Shown here piece by piece: positions 6,688 through 13,869 of a DNA stretch of 29,239 nt (positions within the stretch are counted from its first letter, which is position 1; the number at the start of each line of letters is the position of its first letter). The DNA comes from Bacteroidales bacterium UBA7009. GTDB taxonomy: Bacteria; Bacteroidota; Bacteroidia; Bacteroidales; Paludibacteraceae. The stretch is from positions 1-29,239 of the forward strand of contig DJXH01000022.1 in assembly GCA_002449665.1 (NCBI GenBank), given 5' to 3'. The notes beneath the pieces were generated by a model. It was not told where the DNA came from. It made no database searches and saw nothing but the letters and a program-made list of their open reading frames with translations. The position numbers and the translations under genes were made by a program.

Positions 6688-8181
6688 TTATCTATTATGT
6701 TGCTTTTTGGGTATTCTTTTTGCAGCGGAGATAGCACCTGTGGGGCAGACGAGGCGGCATAGATGACAGCCGACGCACTTCGTGCCTATAATACGCGGCT
6801 TGCGCTCTTCGCCGAACTCAATCGCTTGATGACCTCCATCCGAACAAGAGATATAACACCGTCCGCAGCCTATGCACTTATCGCGGTCAATCTTGGGATA
6901 AACAATCGTTTCACGGTCAAGGTCGGAAGGCAATTCGATACTCTGCAGTTTTTCTCCCACTAATTTCTTGAGTTCGGTGATGCCGCGTTCCTGCATATAG
7001 TGCTGCAAGCCGAGCCGCAGGTCATCGATGATACGGTAGCCGTACTGCATAACCGCCGTGCATACCTGCACATTGCGGCAACCGAGCCAAATAAAATCCA
7101 AGGCATCGCGCCAAGTCTCAATTCCGCCTATACCGCTGATATCGATGTGTTTCTCTATTCCTGCATTGTGGAGAATGGCATTGCCAGTCATCTCGTAAAT
7201 CATACGCAAGGCAATGGGCTTGACGGCTTTGCCCGAATAGCCGCTGACTGTCAGTTTGCCGCTCACTTCGGCTTCGCGGCTCATTGTTATGGACTTGATG
7301 GTGTTGATAGCACTGATACCTTTGGCTCCACCATAAAAACTTGCCAATGCGGGAGTGGCCATACTCTTCACATTAGGAGTCATCTTGGGGATAACGGGGA
7401 TATGGACAGCCTCGCTGACAAAATGCGTGTAGAACAGTATCAACTCATCGTTCTGACCGATATCGCTTCCCAAGCCGGTCAGTTTCATCTGCGGGCAGGA
7501 AAAATTGAGTTCTACCGCATCGCAGCCTGCCTCTTCCGCCATCTTCGCGAGTTCAATCCATTCCTCTTCGGTCTGCCCCATAATAGAGGCAATGATACGC
7601 TTGGTCGGGAAGTTCTGCTTGAGGCGGCGGAGAATGTCAAAGTCCGTGGTATAGGGGTTTTCACTCAGTTGCTCCATATTGCGGAAACCTACAAAAGGAG
7701 TACCTTCTTTGCGCACGGCATCAAAACGAGGGGACACTTCGCGTATCTCTCCTTTGGTGATTGTCTTGTAGAACACACCTGCCCAGCCGGCTTCAAGTGC
7801 GCGTGCCACCATATCGTAATTGGTACAGATAGCCGAAGAAGCGAGGAAGAAGGGGGTTTCGCACACCATATCGCAGAAGTTGATTTCCAGACTCGGCAGT
7901 GATTCAGTCGCAGCCGATTTTTGAATGCAAGCGGTACTACAATCCGTCTGACTGTCTTTGAGCACCGCCTTCTGCAGCAGGCTGATTCGTATCGGTTTGT
8001 CGTAGTGGATACAGGCTTTTTCTGCTGCTTGAATTTCAGCATCGGTCAGTTGTGCAAACAGTTCGGCTGCAGTCCATGGGTTGTCAAAACGCAGAGCGCG
8101 AATGGCGCGGGCAACTTTTGCTCCGCAGGGAGCATCGGCACATAACAGACAGCGTGCCGCTTCTTCATTGGAGTGTATCAT
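6688..8181 (-). CDS. preA: PreA-type dihydropyrimidine dehydrogenase with PreT-like N-terminus
   Basis: This 497-aa protein is a flavin and iron-sulfur enzyme that reduces uracil or thymine. From about residue 97 it follows PreA: a DHOD-like FMN barrel beginning INFCDMVCETPFFLASSA, the active-site Cys loop NFSCPQM, and ISGIGGI near the phosphate site. Two C-terminal 4Fe-4S motifs follow, CIGCGRCYISC and CVGCHLCRLVC. PreA alone is usually about 410 aa. The extra N-terminus (EEAARCLLCADAPC, later DKPIRISLLQ) resembles the first domain of PreT/GltD-type partners, but most cluster cysteines and the FAD/NADPH domains are missing. No preT is seen nearby. The frame opens at 8211, but that ATG coincides with the predicted transcription start; ATG 8181 (MIHSNEEAARC) is more likely. 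It is a single-gene unit. Confidence 0.88.
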   Translation of the reverse strand: MIHSNEEAARCLLCADAPCGAKVARAIRALRFDNPWTAAELFAQLTDAEIQAAEKACIHYDKPIRISLLQKAVLKDSQTDCSTACIQKSAATESLPSLEINFCDMVCETPFFLASSAICTNYDMVARALEAGWAGVFYKTITKGEIREVSPRFDAVRKEGTPFVGFRNMEQLSENPYTTDFDILRRLKQNFPTKRIIASIMGQTEEEWIELAKMAEEAGCDAVELNFSCPQMKLTGLGSDIGQNDELILFYTHFVSEAVHIPVIPKMTPNVKSMATPALASFYGGAKGISAINTIKSITMSREAEVSGKLTVSGYSGKAVKPIALRMIYEMTGNAILHNAGIEKHIDISGIGGIETWRDALDFIWLGCRNVQVCTAVMQYGYRIIDDLRLGLQHYMQERGITELKKLVGEKLQSIELPSDLDRETIVYPKIDRDKCIGCGRCYISCSDGGHQAIEFGEERKPRIIGTKCVGCHLCRLVCPTGAISAAKRIPKKQHNR

Positions 8182-8215
8182 AGGGGTGTTGAATAGGTTT
8201 TGCATAAACAATGTG

Positions 8216-8248
8216 CAAAGGTACTACTCTTTTTGCTATATAAGCAAA
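8216..8248 (-). promoter_or_regulatory. Promoter of preA
   Basis: Read on the - strand, TTTG (8248-8245) lies 21 nt upstream of TACCTTTG (8223-8216). Transcription should begin near 8209, so the first possible ATG (8211) is not usable and ATG 8181 is preferred. Confidence 0.75.
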
Positions 8249-8399
8249 TATATATATAGAATTTAGTAAAACAATACCCAAACCCAATCCGAAAATAAAC
8301 TACTTGCTGACAACATTGCGGGTTACGAGGATACTTACTTCATACAACAGGTAAAGCGGGATAGTAACAAGCACTAAATGAAATCACTGCCTAACAAAG

Positions 8400-8706
8400 T
8401 TAGTATAAAAGGAAAAGCGCGGAACCATTATTCTACGCTCATTCTCCTTAACGTGGTTCGACCAAAAACCTTTGCCTAAGAATAAACAATAACGCCCACG
8501 CCCGATATGTCAACCCACCCGCCCATAGGGCGTGAGCAGATAATAAACATATCCACCGGACATTATTGTACCATCTCGTTTCGGAGGCTGAAATTTGGTC
8601 GATTCCGTTAAGCCAAAACAAGCGTCAATAAACGCCTTTTATTATGTCCTTACTGTTTTACATCGGTAAGCGATGGTTGTTTATAATCCAATAAGATAAC
8701 TATTAC
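8400..8706 (-). ncRNA. Long-hairpin structured RNA, 6S-like candidate
   Basis: No reading frame fits here, but the - strand transcript folds into one long imperfect hairpin. Paired arms in + coordinates: 8405-8412 with 8635-8642 (ATAAAAGG/CCTTTTAT); 8447-8453 with 8606-8612 (CTTAACG/CGTTAAG); 8458-8466 with 8594-8602 (TCGACCAAA/TTTGGTCGA); and an ACAATAAC/TTATTGT stem further in. The apex has ATATGT/ACATAT pairing and a CGCCC-TAT-GGGCG hairpin. Unequal unpaired stretches near the middle make a bubble. A strong promoter sits just upstream at 8743-8712, and the closing stem ends in a U-rich 3' side. A long rod with a central bubble is the 6S RNA plan; Bacteroidota-specific 6S forms are known. 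The structure is well supported; the 6S identity is inference. A palindromic mobile element is the alternative. Confidence 0.6.
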
Positions 8707-8711
8707 GGCGG

Positions 8712-8743
8712 CAAAGGTAAAAATGATTTGCTGATTGTGCAAA
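8712..8743 (-). promoter_or_regulatory. Promoter of the long-hairpin RNA
   Basis: On the - strand, TTTG (8743-8740) is followed after 20 nt by TACCTTTG (8719-8712). It points away from the TonB gene into a stretch without any reading frame, so it most likely drives the structured RNA starting near 8705. Confidence 0.75.
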
Positions 8744-8776
8744 TTTGCTTTGAATAAGTATAAATTTTTAGCAAAA

Positions 8777-8808
8777 TTTGTCTGTTCCGATTATCTTGCT
8801 TACCTTTG
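8777..8808 (+). promoter_or_regulatory. Promoter of the TPP-riboswitch/TonB receptor gene
   Basis: TTTG at 8777-8780 and TACCTTTG at 8801-8808 are 20 nt apart. Transcription should begin near 8814, giving a leader of about 87 nt that contains the whole riboswitch. Confidence 0.8.
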
Positions 8809-8832
8809 CAGCCTACAACAATTCTTCTCTTG

Positions 8833-8905
8833 TTCATTCGGGGTGCTATGTGGCTGAGAACAAACCCGTTGAACCTGAGCAGGTAATGCTGCTAAGGAAA
8901 ATGAA
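8833..8905 (+). promoter_or_regulatory. TPP (thiamine pyrophosphate) riboswitch
   Basis: The THI-box consensus is nearly complete: GGGGTGC (8840-8846), GGCTGAGA (8852-8859, pyrimidine-sensing loop), ACCC (8864-8867), GAACCTGA (8871-8878), CAGGTAATGC (8880-8889) and AAGGAA (8894-8899). TTCATT at 8833-8838 can pair with AATGAA at 8900-8905, which contains the ATG at 8901. Ligand binding, which stabilises P1, would therefore hide the start codon and the adjacent purine-rich site. The motif is seen directly; translational control is inference. Confidence 0.95.
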
Positions 8906-11123
8906 AACAAAAACATTCTTTATCAACCCCGGAAGGTTGATTCTTGCAGGCGCGTTCGCTCTGCTGTTTAGTGCGCAAACGAGTGCGCAGAGTATGGTGC
9001 AAGACAATGCACAAGTAAGTAACCAAGACAGCATCAGTCTGTCGGACAATATGTTTCGGCTTGACGAGGTGGTGGTTAGTGCTCCTGTGGTACAAACTAC
9101 GGTGAGCAAAGAGGAAGTGGGGTATGCCGAACTGAACCGCGACAACACGGGTCAGAACCTGCCGGTTTTGCTGAGCAGAACGCCATCGTTAGTAACTACG
9201 AGCGATGACGGCTTGGGGGTTGGTTATACTTATTTTCGCGTTCGTGGCAGCGATCACACTCGTATCAATATGACCATCAACGGTGTGCCGCTTAATGATG
9301 CCGAGAGTCAGACTGTGTTTTGGGTTAATATGACGGATATGAGTTCGTCCATTACCAAATTGGATGTACAGCGCGGTATAGGAACGAGTACGAACGGCGG
9401 CAGCAGTTTCGGCGCGAGCATCAATATAAACACGATAGACGCAAGCCGAATGTCGGAAGGCGGGAAACCGATGGTCTATGGTGAATTGAGTTTTAATGGC
9501 GGTATGTACAACACTTTCCGCGAGATGGCGAAGATAGATGCATATTGGGGCGAGAGGGATGGTAGAAACGGCGCGTGGCACGTAGGCGGCAGGTTCTCCA
9601 AAGTGAACTCGGACGGCTATATAGACAGGGCTTTTTCCGATTTGTTCAGTTATCAGGCGCAGGCAGGGTGGCAGAACAGCAAGACCGCCGTCAACCTGCT
9701 CTCTTTCGGCGGTAAGGAGAAGACGTATTTGGCTTGGAACGGACTGACCCGCGAAGATATAGAGACGAACAGACGGCAGAACACCGCCGGTGCTTATCTT
9801 GATGCGAACGGCAACACACAGTATTACAGCAACGAGACGGACAACTACCAACAGCACCACGTACATCTTAATGTGGCACATCGTTTCAGCACTAACTGGA
9901 GCCTTAATGCAACAGGGCATTATACTTTCGGCACAGGCTATTGGGAAACGTTTGACACGTGGAACCTGATGGGTATAGCGCAGAAAGGGCTTCGTAATCA
10001 TTTCTACGGCGGCATACTGACAGCCAAGTACATACACGAGAAAGCAGATGTTCAGGCGGGTTTGTCGCTCAACAACTACAACGGCGTGTCGTACGGCAAT
10101 ATAGACCCAAAGTACGGCAGGGATTTTACAGAGTACTACACCGGCTACGGCGACAAGTTGGACGGTAATGTGTATGCCAAAGCCAACTGGCGTGTGTTGC
10201 ATCGCGGGCGCGAGAAACTGAGTCTATACGGCGATCTGCAGTACAGGATTGTGGATCATCACATATACGGCGATAACGACAACAGTACCGTCCCGGGCAG
10301 CAGAGTAAAGATAGAAGAGCATAACACTTGGCATTTCTTCAACCCCAAAGCGGGTCTGACGTATGATAATGCCGGTCATCGGTTGTCGGCTACTTTTGCT
10401 CTTGCCAACCGTGAGCCTGCGAGGTCGAATTTTATCAACAGGCAAGCGGATGAACCGTTGCCTAAGCCTGAGAGACTGTTTGACTATGAATTGGGATATA
10501 GTTACACTTCATCGGGAGTGTTGAAAAGCGGTTACACTATGCCGTGGCATATAGGGCTGAACCTGTATTTTATGGACTACAAAGACCAGTTGGTGCTGAC
10601 AGGCGAGATTAACAGTATCGCTATTTTCCTGACGAAGAACGTTGATAAGTCGTACCGCACAGGTGCGGAGTTGCAATTTGGCGTGGACTGGACGAAGTGG
10701 TTCAGTTGGAGCGGAACGCTGACTTGGAGCCGTAACCGCTGGCAGGATGGCAATACTTGGCGGACCATATCTTTCTCTCCGGACTGGATAGCAGGTAACA
10801 TCTTTTCTTTCCACTATGCAGGCTTTAATGCCGACTTGCAGACGAGTGTCATCAGCAGTCAGTATTTAGCCAACAACGAGGATAAGAATGCGATGCTAAA
10901 GGCTTATACGGTAACTAATTTTAATATGCAGTATGCTTTGCCGCTACAGCATATCAAACGCTGCCCGAACATAACGCTCAAATGTCAGATTAACAATCTT
11001 TTCAATGCTATGTACGAGAGCAATGGTTATGTATATCACGATGCTTGGTCGGGGAGCGACATTGCCTACTTTATGCCGCAGGCGGGTATCAATGTACACG
11101 CCGGATTTACCGTCAGTTGGTAG
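8901..11123 (+). CDS. TonB-dependent outer-membrane receptor, probable thiamine importer OMthi
   Basis: This 740-aa protein has a signal peptide (residues 1 to about 30, ending SAQTSAQ), a TonB-box-like DEVVVSAP (about 55-62) and a plug domain (about 70-185, with RVRGSDHTRINMTINGVPL and the Gly/Ser-rich IGTSTNGGSSFGASIN). A 22-strand-type barrel follows, ending GFTVSW with a C-terminal aromatic residue. TonB and a proton gradient would power uptake across the outer membrane. Substrate is inferred from the TPP riboswitch directly upstream: such receptors in Bacteroidota were predicted, and in Bacteroides tested, to import thiamine or its phosphates. Related loci often add a PnuT permease and a thiamine kinase; neither follows here. 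The frame is open from 8778, but that lies in the promoter and riboswitch; ATG 8901 is the start. There is no carboxypeptidase-D-like N-terminal extension. Confidence 0.88.
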   Translation: MKTKTFFINPGRLILAGAFALLFSAQTSAQSMVQDNAQVSNQDSISLSDNMFRLDEVVVSAPVVQTTVSKEEVGYAELNRDNTGQNLPVLLSRTPSLVTTSDDGLGVGYTYFRVRGSDHTRINMTINGVPLNDAESQTVFWVNMTDMSSSITKLDVQRGIGTSTNGGSSFGASININTIDASRMSEGGKPMVYGELSFNGGMYNTFREMAKIDAYWGERDGRNGAWHVGGRFSKVNSDGYIDRAFSDLFSYQAQAGWQNSKTAVNLLSFGGKEKTYLAWNGLTREDIETNRRQNTAGAYLDANGNTQYYSNETDNYQQHHVHLNVAHRFSTNWSLNATGHYTFGTGYWETFDTWNLMGIAQKGLRNHFYGGILTAKYIHEKADVQAGLSLNNYNGVSYGNIDPKYGRDFTEYYTGYGDKLDGNVYAKANWRVLHRGREKLSLYGDLQYRIVDHHIYGDNDNSTVPGSRVKIEEHNTWHFFNPKAGLTYDNAGHRLSATFALANREPARSNFINRQADEPLPKPERLFDYELGYSYTSSGVLKSGYTMPWHIGLNLYFMDYKDQLVLTGEINSIAIFLTKNVDKSYRTGAELQFGVDWTKWFSWSGTLTWSRNRWQDGNTWRTISFSPDWIAGNIFSFHYAGFNADLQTSVISSQYLANNEDKNAMLKAYTVTNFNMQYALPLQHIKRCPNITLKCQINNLFNAMYESNGYVYHDAWSGSDIAYFMPQAGINVHAGFTVSW

Positions 11124-11475
11124 TGAGACCTTGCAGCGTATAGGTCTTGCCGCTACGGAGAATTAGTATTTGTCCGTTGCGGTAGATTTTGGTTGCTGAT
11201 TGAGTGTTTGGTTGTGATTTGTTTTCTTCTATGGCGGTGGTTGTGCCGTTGTTGCTTTCTTTAACAAGCGTAAGTTTATAGATTTGGTTTGTGCCGCTAT
11301 AGTAGTGTGTGTTGTCGTTTAATCCCGATGTGATATTATGTTGCCAACTGCGGAGTACGCCAATATCGGCTGCACTCTGTCGTCACCTGCGACGATAACG
11401 AATCCTCCATCCGTATTATTGAAGATATAGTAGGATTCGTAACTTCTTCCTTCAGTTCTGCGGATTTTTTTGCAA
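11113..11475 (-). pseudogene. Decayed C10 (streptopain-like) protease remnant
   Basis: Read on the - strand from 11474, sequence with no start codon encodes SYESYYIFNNTDGGFVIVAG then DDRVQPILAYSAVGNI. This is very like the propeptide of C10 cysteine proteases (FVIV-GDDR...ILAYS). That frame stops at 11319-11321. A second frame takes over with ITSGLNDNTHYYSG, then KLTLVKESNNG, and a tail KIYRNGQILILRSGKTYTLQ GL that resembles C-terminal tails of Bacteroidales secreted proteins. It ends at 11113-11115, overlapping the end of the convergent TonB gene by 11 nt. The catalytic Cys/His domain is gone, so an internal deletion plus frameshift is likely. It begins directly after the stop of the hydrolase gene. 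Confidence 0.65.
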
Positions 11476-12381
11476 TTATTTCTTCTTGTAGAGGTCGCTG
11501 ACGGACATATTAGTCCATTTGGTCGGGTGGATGGCGGTGTCGCGGAGGGTAACGTCCATAAAGAGCGTGCGGCAGTTGATGAGGCGTTGGCGGACAAAGA
11601 GGTCAAGTTCGTCAAGTGTCATCGGTCCTGCCACGCAGACCTCATGTCCGATGTCCGGGATACGATATACTGAATACGGATAATCGAACTTGGCAAGGCG
11701 TTTGACTAAGGCGTTTGTGCCATAGAAACCGCGTTTGCCGAAGGTGATTTGTTTGTAGGTGACAATCTTATCGAGCATGCCGTGAAAGAGAAGCGTAGGC
11801 GCGGGGGGTGTAGCCCATTTGAGTGCGCCTCGGGTTGAGTAGATGGCTCCGCTATAGGCAATGACGGCAGCGGGTTTCCAACCCTCGGGTAGTTCAGCCG
11901 TATAATCAAGAGCGTTGCATCGTCCGTAGTCGGTCATAAGAACGGTTATTGCTCCGGCTGAAGAGCCCTCTAAAATGATTTTATCGGGGTCTATACCTAA
12001 TTCGGCGGCATGAGAAACGAGAAAACTGACGGCAGCGGAGCAATCGGCAACCGCCATATAGAATGCGTTTTCCATAGGCTTGAGGTTGGTCATACCAACG
12101 TTAGTCGCGCCTTTCAGCCCGAGGCGGTAATCGATGGCGACTACGGTATAACCTCTTTCTGCAAGCGAGTGGCAGTAGGCTGTGTCCCATGTGTCGGTAC
12201 GTGAACCCTTGAAGAACCCTCCGCCGAAGACGTGCAGGATGGTATAGCCGTTAGCGGGTGCTGCCGGGGAATAGATATCTAAATAGAGTGTGGAGTCGCG
12301 CTCCGTGTAGGCGTATGTCTCTGCGGCTGTGGATGAGAACGCCAAGAGAGTTGCGGTGATAAGCAGGAAAAATTTTCTCAT
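11476..12381 (-). CDS. Secreted alpha/beta-hydrolase (esterase/lipase-like)
   Basis: This 301-aa protein has a signal peptide (residues 1-20, hydrophobic core LLITATLLAF, cleavage near STAA-ETYA). The mature part is a single alpha/beta-hydrolase domain. It has an oxyanion-hole motif HVFGGGFFKG (50-59), the nucleophile elbow GSSAG (Ser141), the acid in HGMLDK (Asp204) and a final His in DIGHE (His246). All three triad residues are present. This family (acetyl-esterase/HSL-like) hydrolyses small esters; the substrate is unknown. The frame opens at 12405, but ATG 12381 (MRKFFLLITA) gives a standard signal peptide. It has its own promoter at 12487-12456 and appears monocistronic, with only the protease remnant downstream. 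Confidence 0.85.
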   Translation of the reverse strand: MRKFFLLITATLLAFSSTAAETYAYTERDSTLYLDIYSPAAPANGYTILHVFGGGFFKGSRTDTWDTAYCHSLAERGYTVVAIDYRLGLKGATNVGMTNLKPMENAFYMAVADCSAAVSFLVSHAAELGIDPDKIILEGSSAGAITVLMTDYGRCNALDYTAELPEGWKPAAVIAYSGAIYSTRGALKWATPPAPTLLFHGMLDKIVTYKQITFGKRGFYGTNALVKRLAKFDYPYSVYRIPDIGHEVCVAGPMTLDELDLFVRQRLINCRTLFMDVTLRDTAIHPTKWTNMSVSDLYKKK

Positions 12382-12455
12382 AATGCGGAAAAATGATTTG
12401 TGCATAACCTAAAGTCCAAGCCGGACAGCCGGTGGTAGTCTAATCTTACATACTG

Positions 12456-12487
12456 CAAAGGTACGGCAGATTGAGGTAATACGCAAA
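12456..12487 (-). promoter_or_regulatory. Promoter of the alpha/beta-hydrolase gene
   Basis: On the - strand, TTTG (12487-12484) lies 20 nt before TACCTTTG (12463-12456), predicting transcription from about 12450 and a leader of about 70 nt to the ATG at 12381. Confidence 0.75.
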
Positions 12488-12720
12488 TTAAGGGTGGTTT
12501 TTGTAGTGATTTCCTATTGGATTGTGGGGTTATCGCCGAGTGTCAGCTCAGCGCACTTGACAAAGAGAGGCGAGGAGGATGGAAATAATATGGTCGGATA
12601 ATATCTGTCACAATAGGCAAAACGAGGGTCGGTTTGACAAACGATGTCGGGATGATATCCCGGCAGGTATATGGACACGCACGTTGAAAAGATAGGAGAG
12701 AGAGAGAGGCTATATACGTA
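12488..12720. other. Intergenic, no supportable gene
   Basis: This stretch follows the esterase gene stop. It contains a short GA repeat (GGAGAGAGAGAGAGGC near 12694-12710) and a small inverted repeat, CGGGATGATATCCCG (about 12649-12663), that could contribute to transcript ending. Short frames across it look accidental. Confidence 0.5.
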
Positions 12721-13869
12721 CTACGGAATACGGTCGGCGGGGAAGGCGGTTTTGATAAAGTCGGCGAGGAAAAGTCGCCAAGCGCGCCACGTATGTCCAC
12801 CGTAGTAAGAATAGGCGGTGAAGGGGATATTGCGCTTGTCCAACAGTTTGTAGAACTGCTCGCCGTTGCCGTAGAAGAAATCGCTCTTGCCTAAATAGAC
12901 ACGATAGGTGCAAGAGAGCGAATCGAGATTAAGGCGTTTGGGCGAAGGTACCTGCTCGTTATGGATAACGGGGGAGAAAATACCTACGTTGGAGAAAGCC
13001 ATCGGGTGGTTGATGGTTATGTTTGCCACCATTCGTGCTCCCGAAGAGAAACCGGCGATAGAGGTTGAACGATTGTCTTTAAGGGCGCGATAGGTGGAGT
13101 CTATATAGCAGACGAGTTGCGGAAAAGCGGCTTCCACCTTACCTTGGCATAGAGCAGGATAGTTGAGCATATTAGATAGCAGGCTGTAGTGTTTATCCTT
13201 TCTTGCGCGCTTGCCGACATTGCAGTCAGGCATAACGATAATGGGAGGCGTTATCTGTCCTTTTCTTGCGAGGTTTTCCACTATCTGAAAGACACGTCCG
13301 CGTGCCGCCCAGGCTTTCTCCGAACCGTTAAGTCCGTGTAAGAGATAGAGTACAGGGTAAGAGCTATCGGACGAGTGGTAACCTTCGGGCAGATAGACGA
13401 GCGCACGACGATGGAAATTTTCGTGCGTGCTATAGTAGTAGATAGTATCTATACTGCCTGTAATGCCGGAATTCAAATACAAATCCGAGTTATAGTTGCC
13501 CTCTAAAGAGATAAGGCTGAACGCATCTTCGTTCTGCCACACAATTTCGGGGTTACACGTGTCGCGCACGCACTTGCCTTTGTTGATGAAAGCATAAGTG
13601 TAGGTCTCGGGGATAATAGGCGGCGTGGTTATGCTCCATACTCCGAGCGTGTCTTTTGTCATCTTCCACTTGCGGTTGAAGTCCGTATATTGCAGCGTGT
13701 CTTCGCCTGCAAACTGAAAGTCGGCTACTATGCTTACGTTTTTTGCATCGGGCGCATAGTAGCGGAATGTAACGCTGTTGTCGGCGTGTATCTCAGGAGA
13801 TACGATATTCTGACAAAAGCAGTTAAGCGATAAAAGCAGTGCAAATATGAGTGTCAGACTATTTCGCAT
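12721..13869 (-). CDS. Secreted CE1/esterase-D-like esterase with N-terminal beta domain
   Basis: This 382-aa protein has a signal peptide (1 to about 20, LTLIFALLLSLNCFCQ; not a clear lipobox). Residues about 25-120 form an early-set/CBM48-like beta domain (SVTFRYYAPDAKNVSIVADF). The catalytic domain (about 140-378) has LYLLHGLNGSE (oxyanion side), the nucleophile elbow GFSSG (Ser275), the acid in GKSDFF (Asp330) and His359 in GGHTW. Similar enzymes are feruloyl or acetyl-xylan esterases and trilactone hydrolases. In gut Bacteroidota they often act on plant glycan esters, but no glycan locus is visible here. The ATG overlaps the end of the upstream glycosyltransferase gene by 11 nt, so the two are co-transcribed. 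A role linked to the glycosyltransferase product is possible but unproven. Confidence 0.88.
   Translation of the reverse strand: MRNSLTLIFALLLSLNCFCQNIVSPEIHADNSVTFRYYAPDAKNVSIVADFQFAGEDTLQYTDFNRKWKMTKDTLGVWSITTPPIIPETYTYAFINKGKCVRDTCNPEIVWQNEDAFSLISLEGNYNSDLYLNSGITGSIDTIYYYSTHENFHRRALVYLPEGYHSSDSSYPVLYLLHGLNGSEKAWAARGRVFQIVENLARKGQITPPIIVMPDCNVGKRARKDKHYSLLSNMLNYPALCQGKVEAAFPQLVCYIDSTYRALKDNRSTSIAGFSSGARMVANITINHPMAFSNVGIFSPVIHNEQVPSPKRLNLDSLSCTYRVYLGKSDFFYGNGEQFYKLLDKRNIPFTAYSYYGGHTWRAWRLFLADFIKTAFPADRIP

Noticed and set aside
7000..7902. 300-residue + strand frame opposite preA
   Set aside because: preA has iron-sulfur and FMN motifs throughout; the opposite frame is a shadow.
9189..10202. 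337-residue frame opposite the TonB receptor gene
   Set aside because: It is the mirror of a convincing, domain-complete TonB receptor; its composition is typical of an antisense shadow.
12543..12800. 85-residue - strand frame crossing the esterase gene end
   Set aside because: It lies partly inside the esterase gene in another frame and is rich in Ser/Pro/Leu without any motif.
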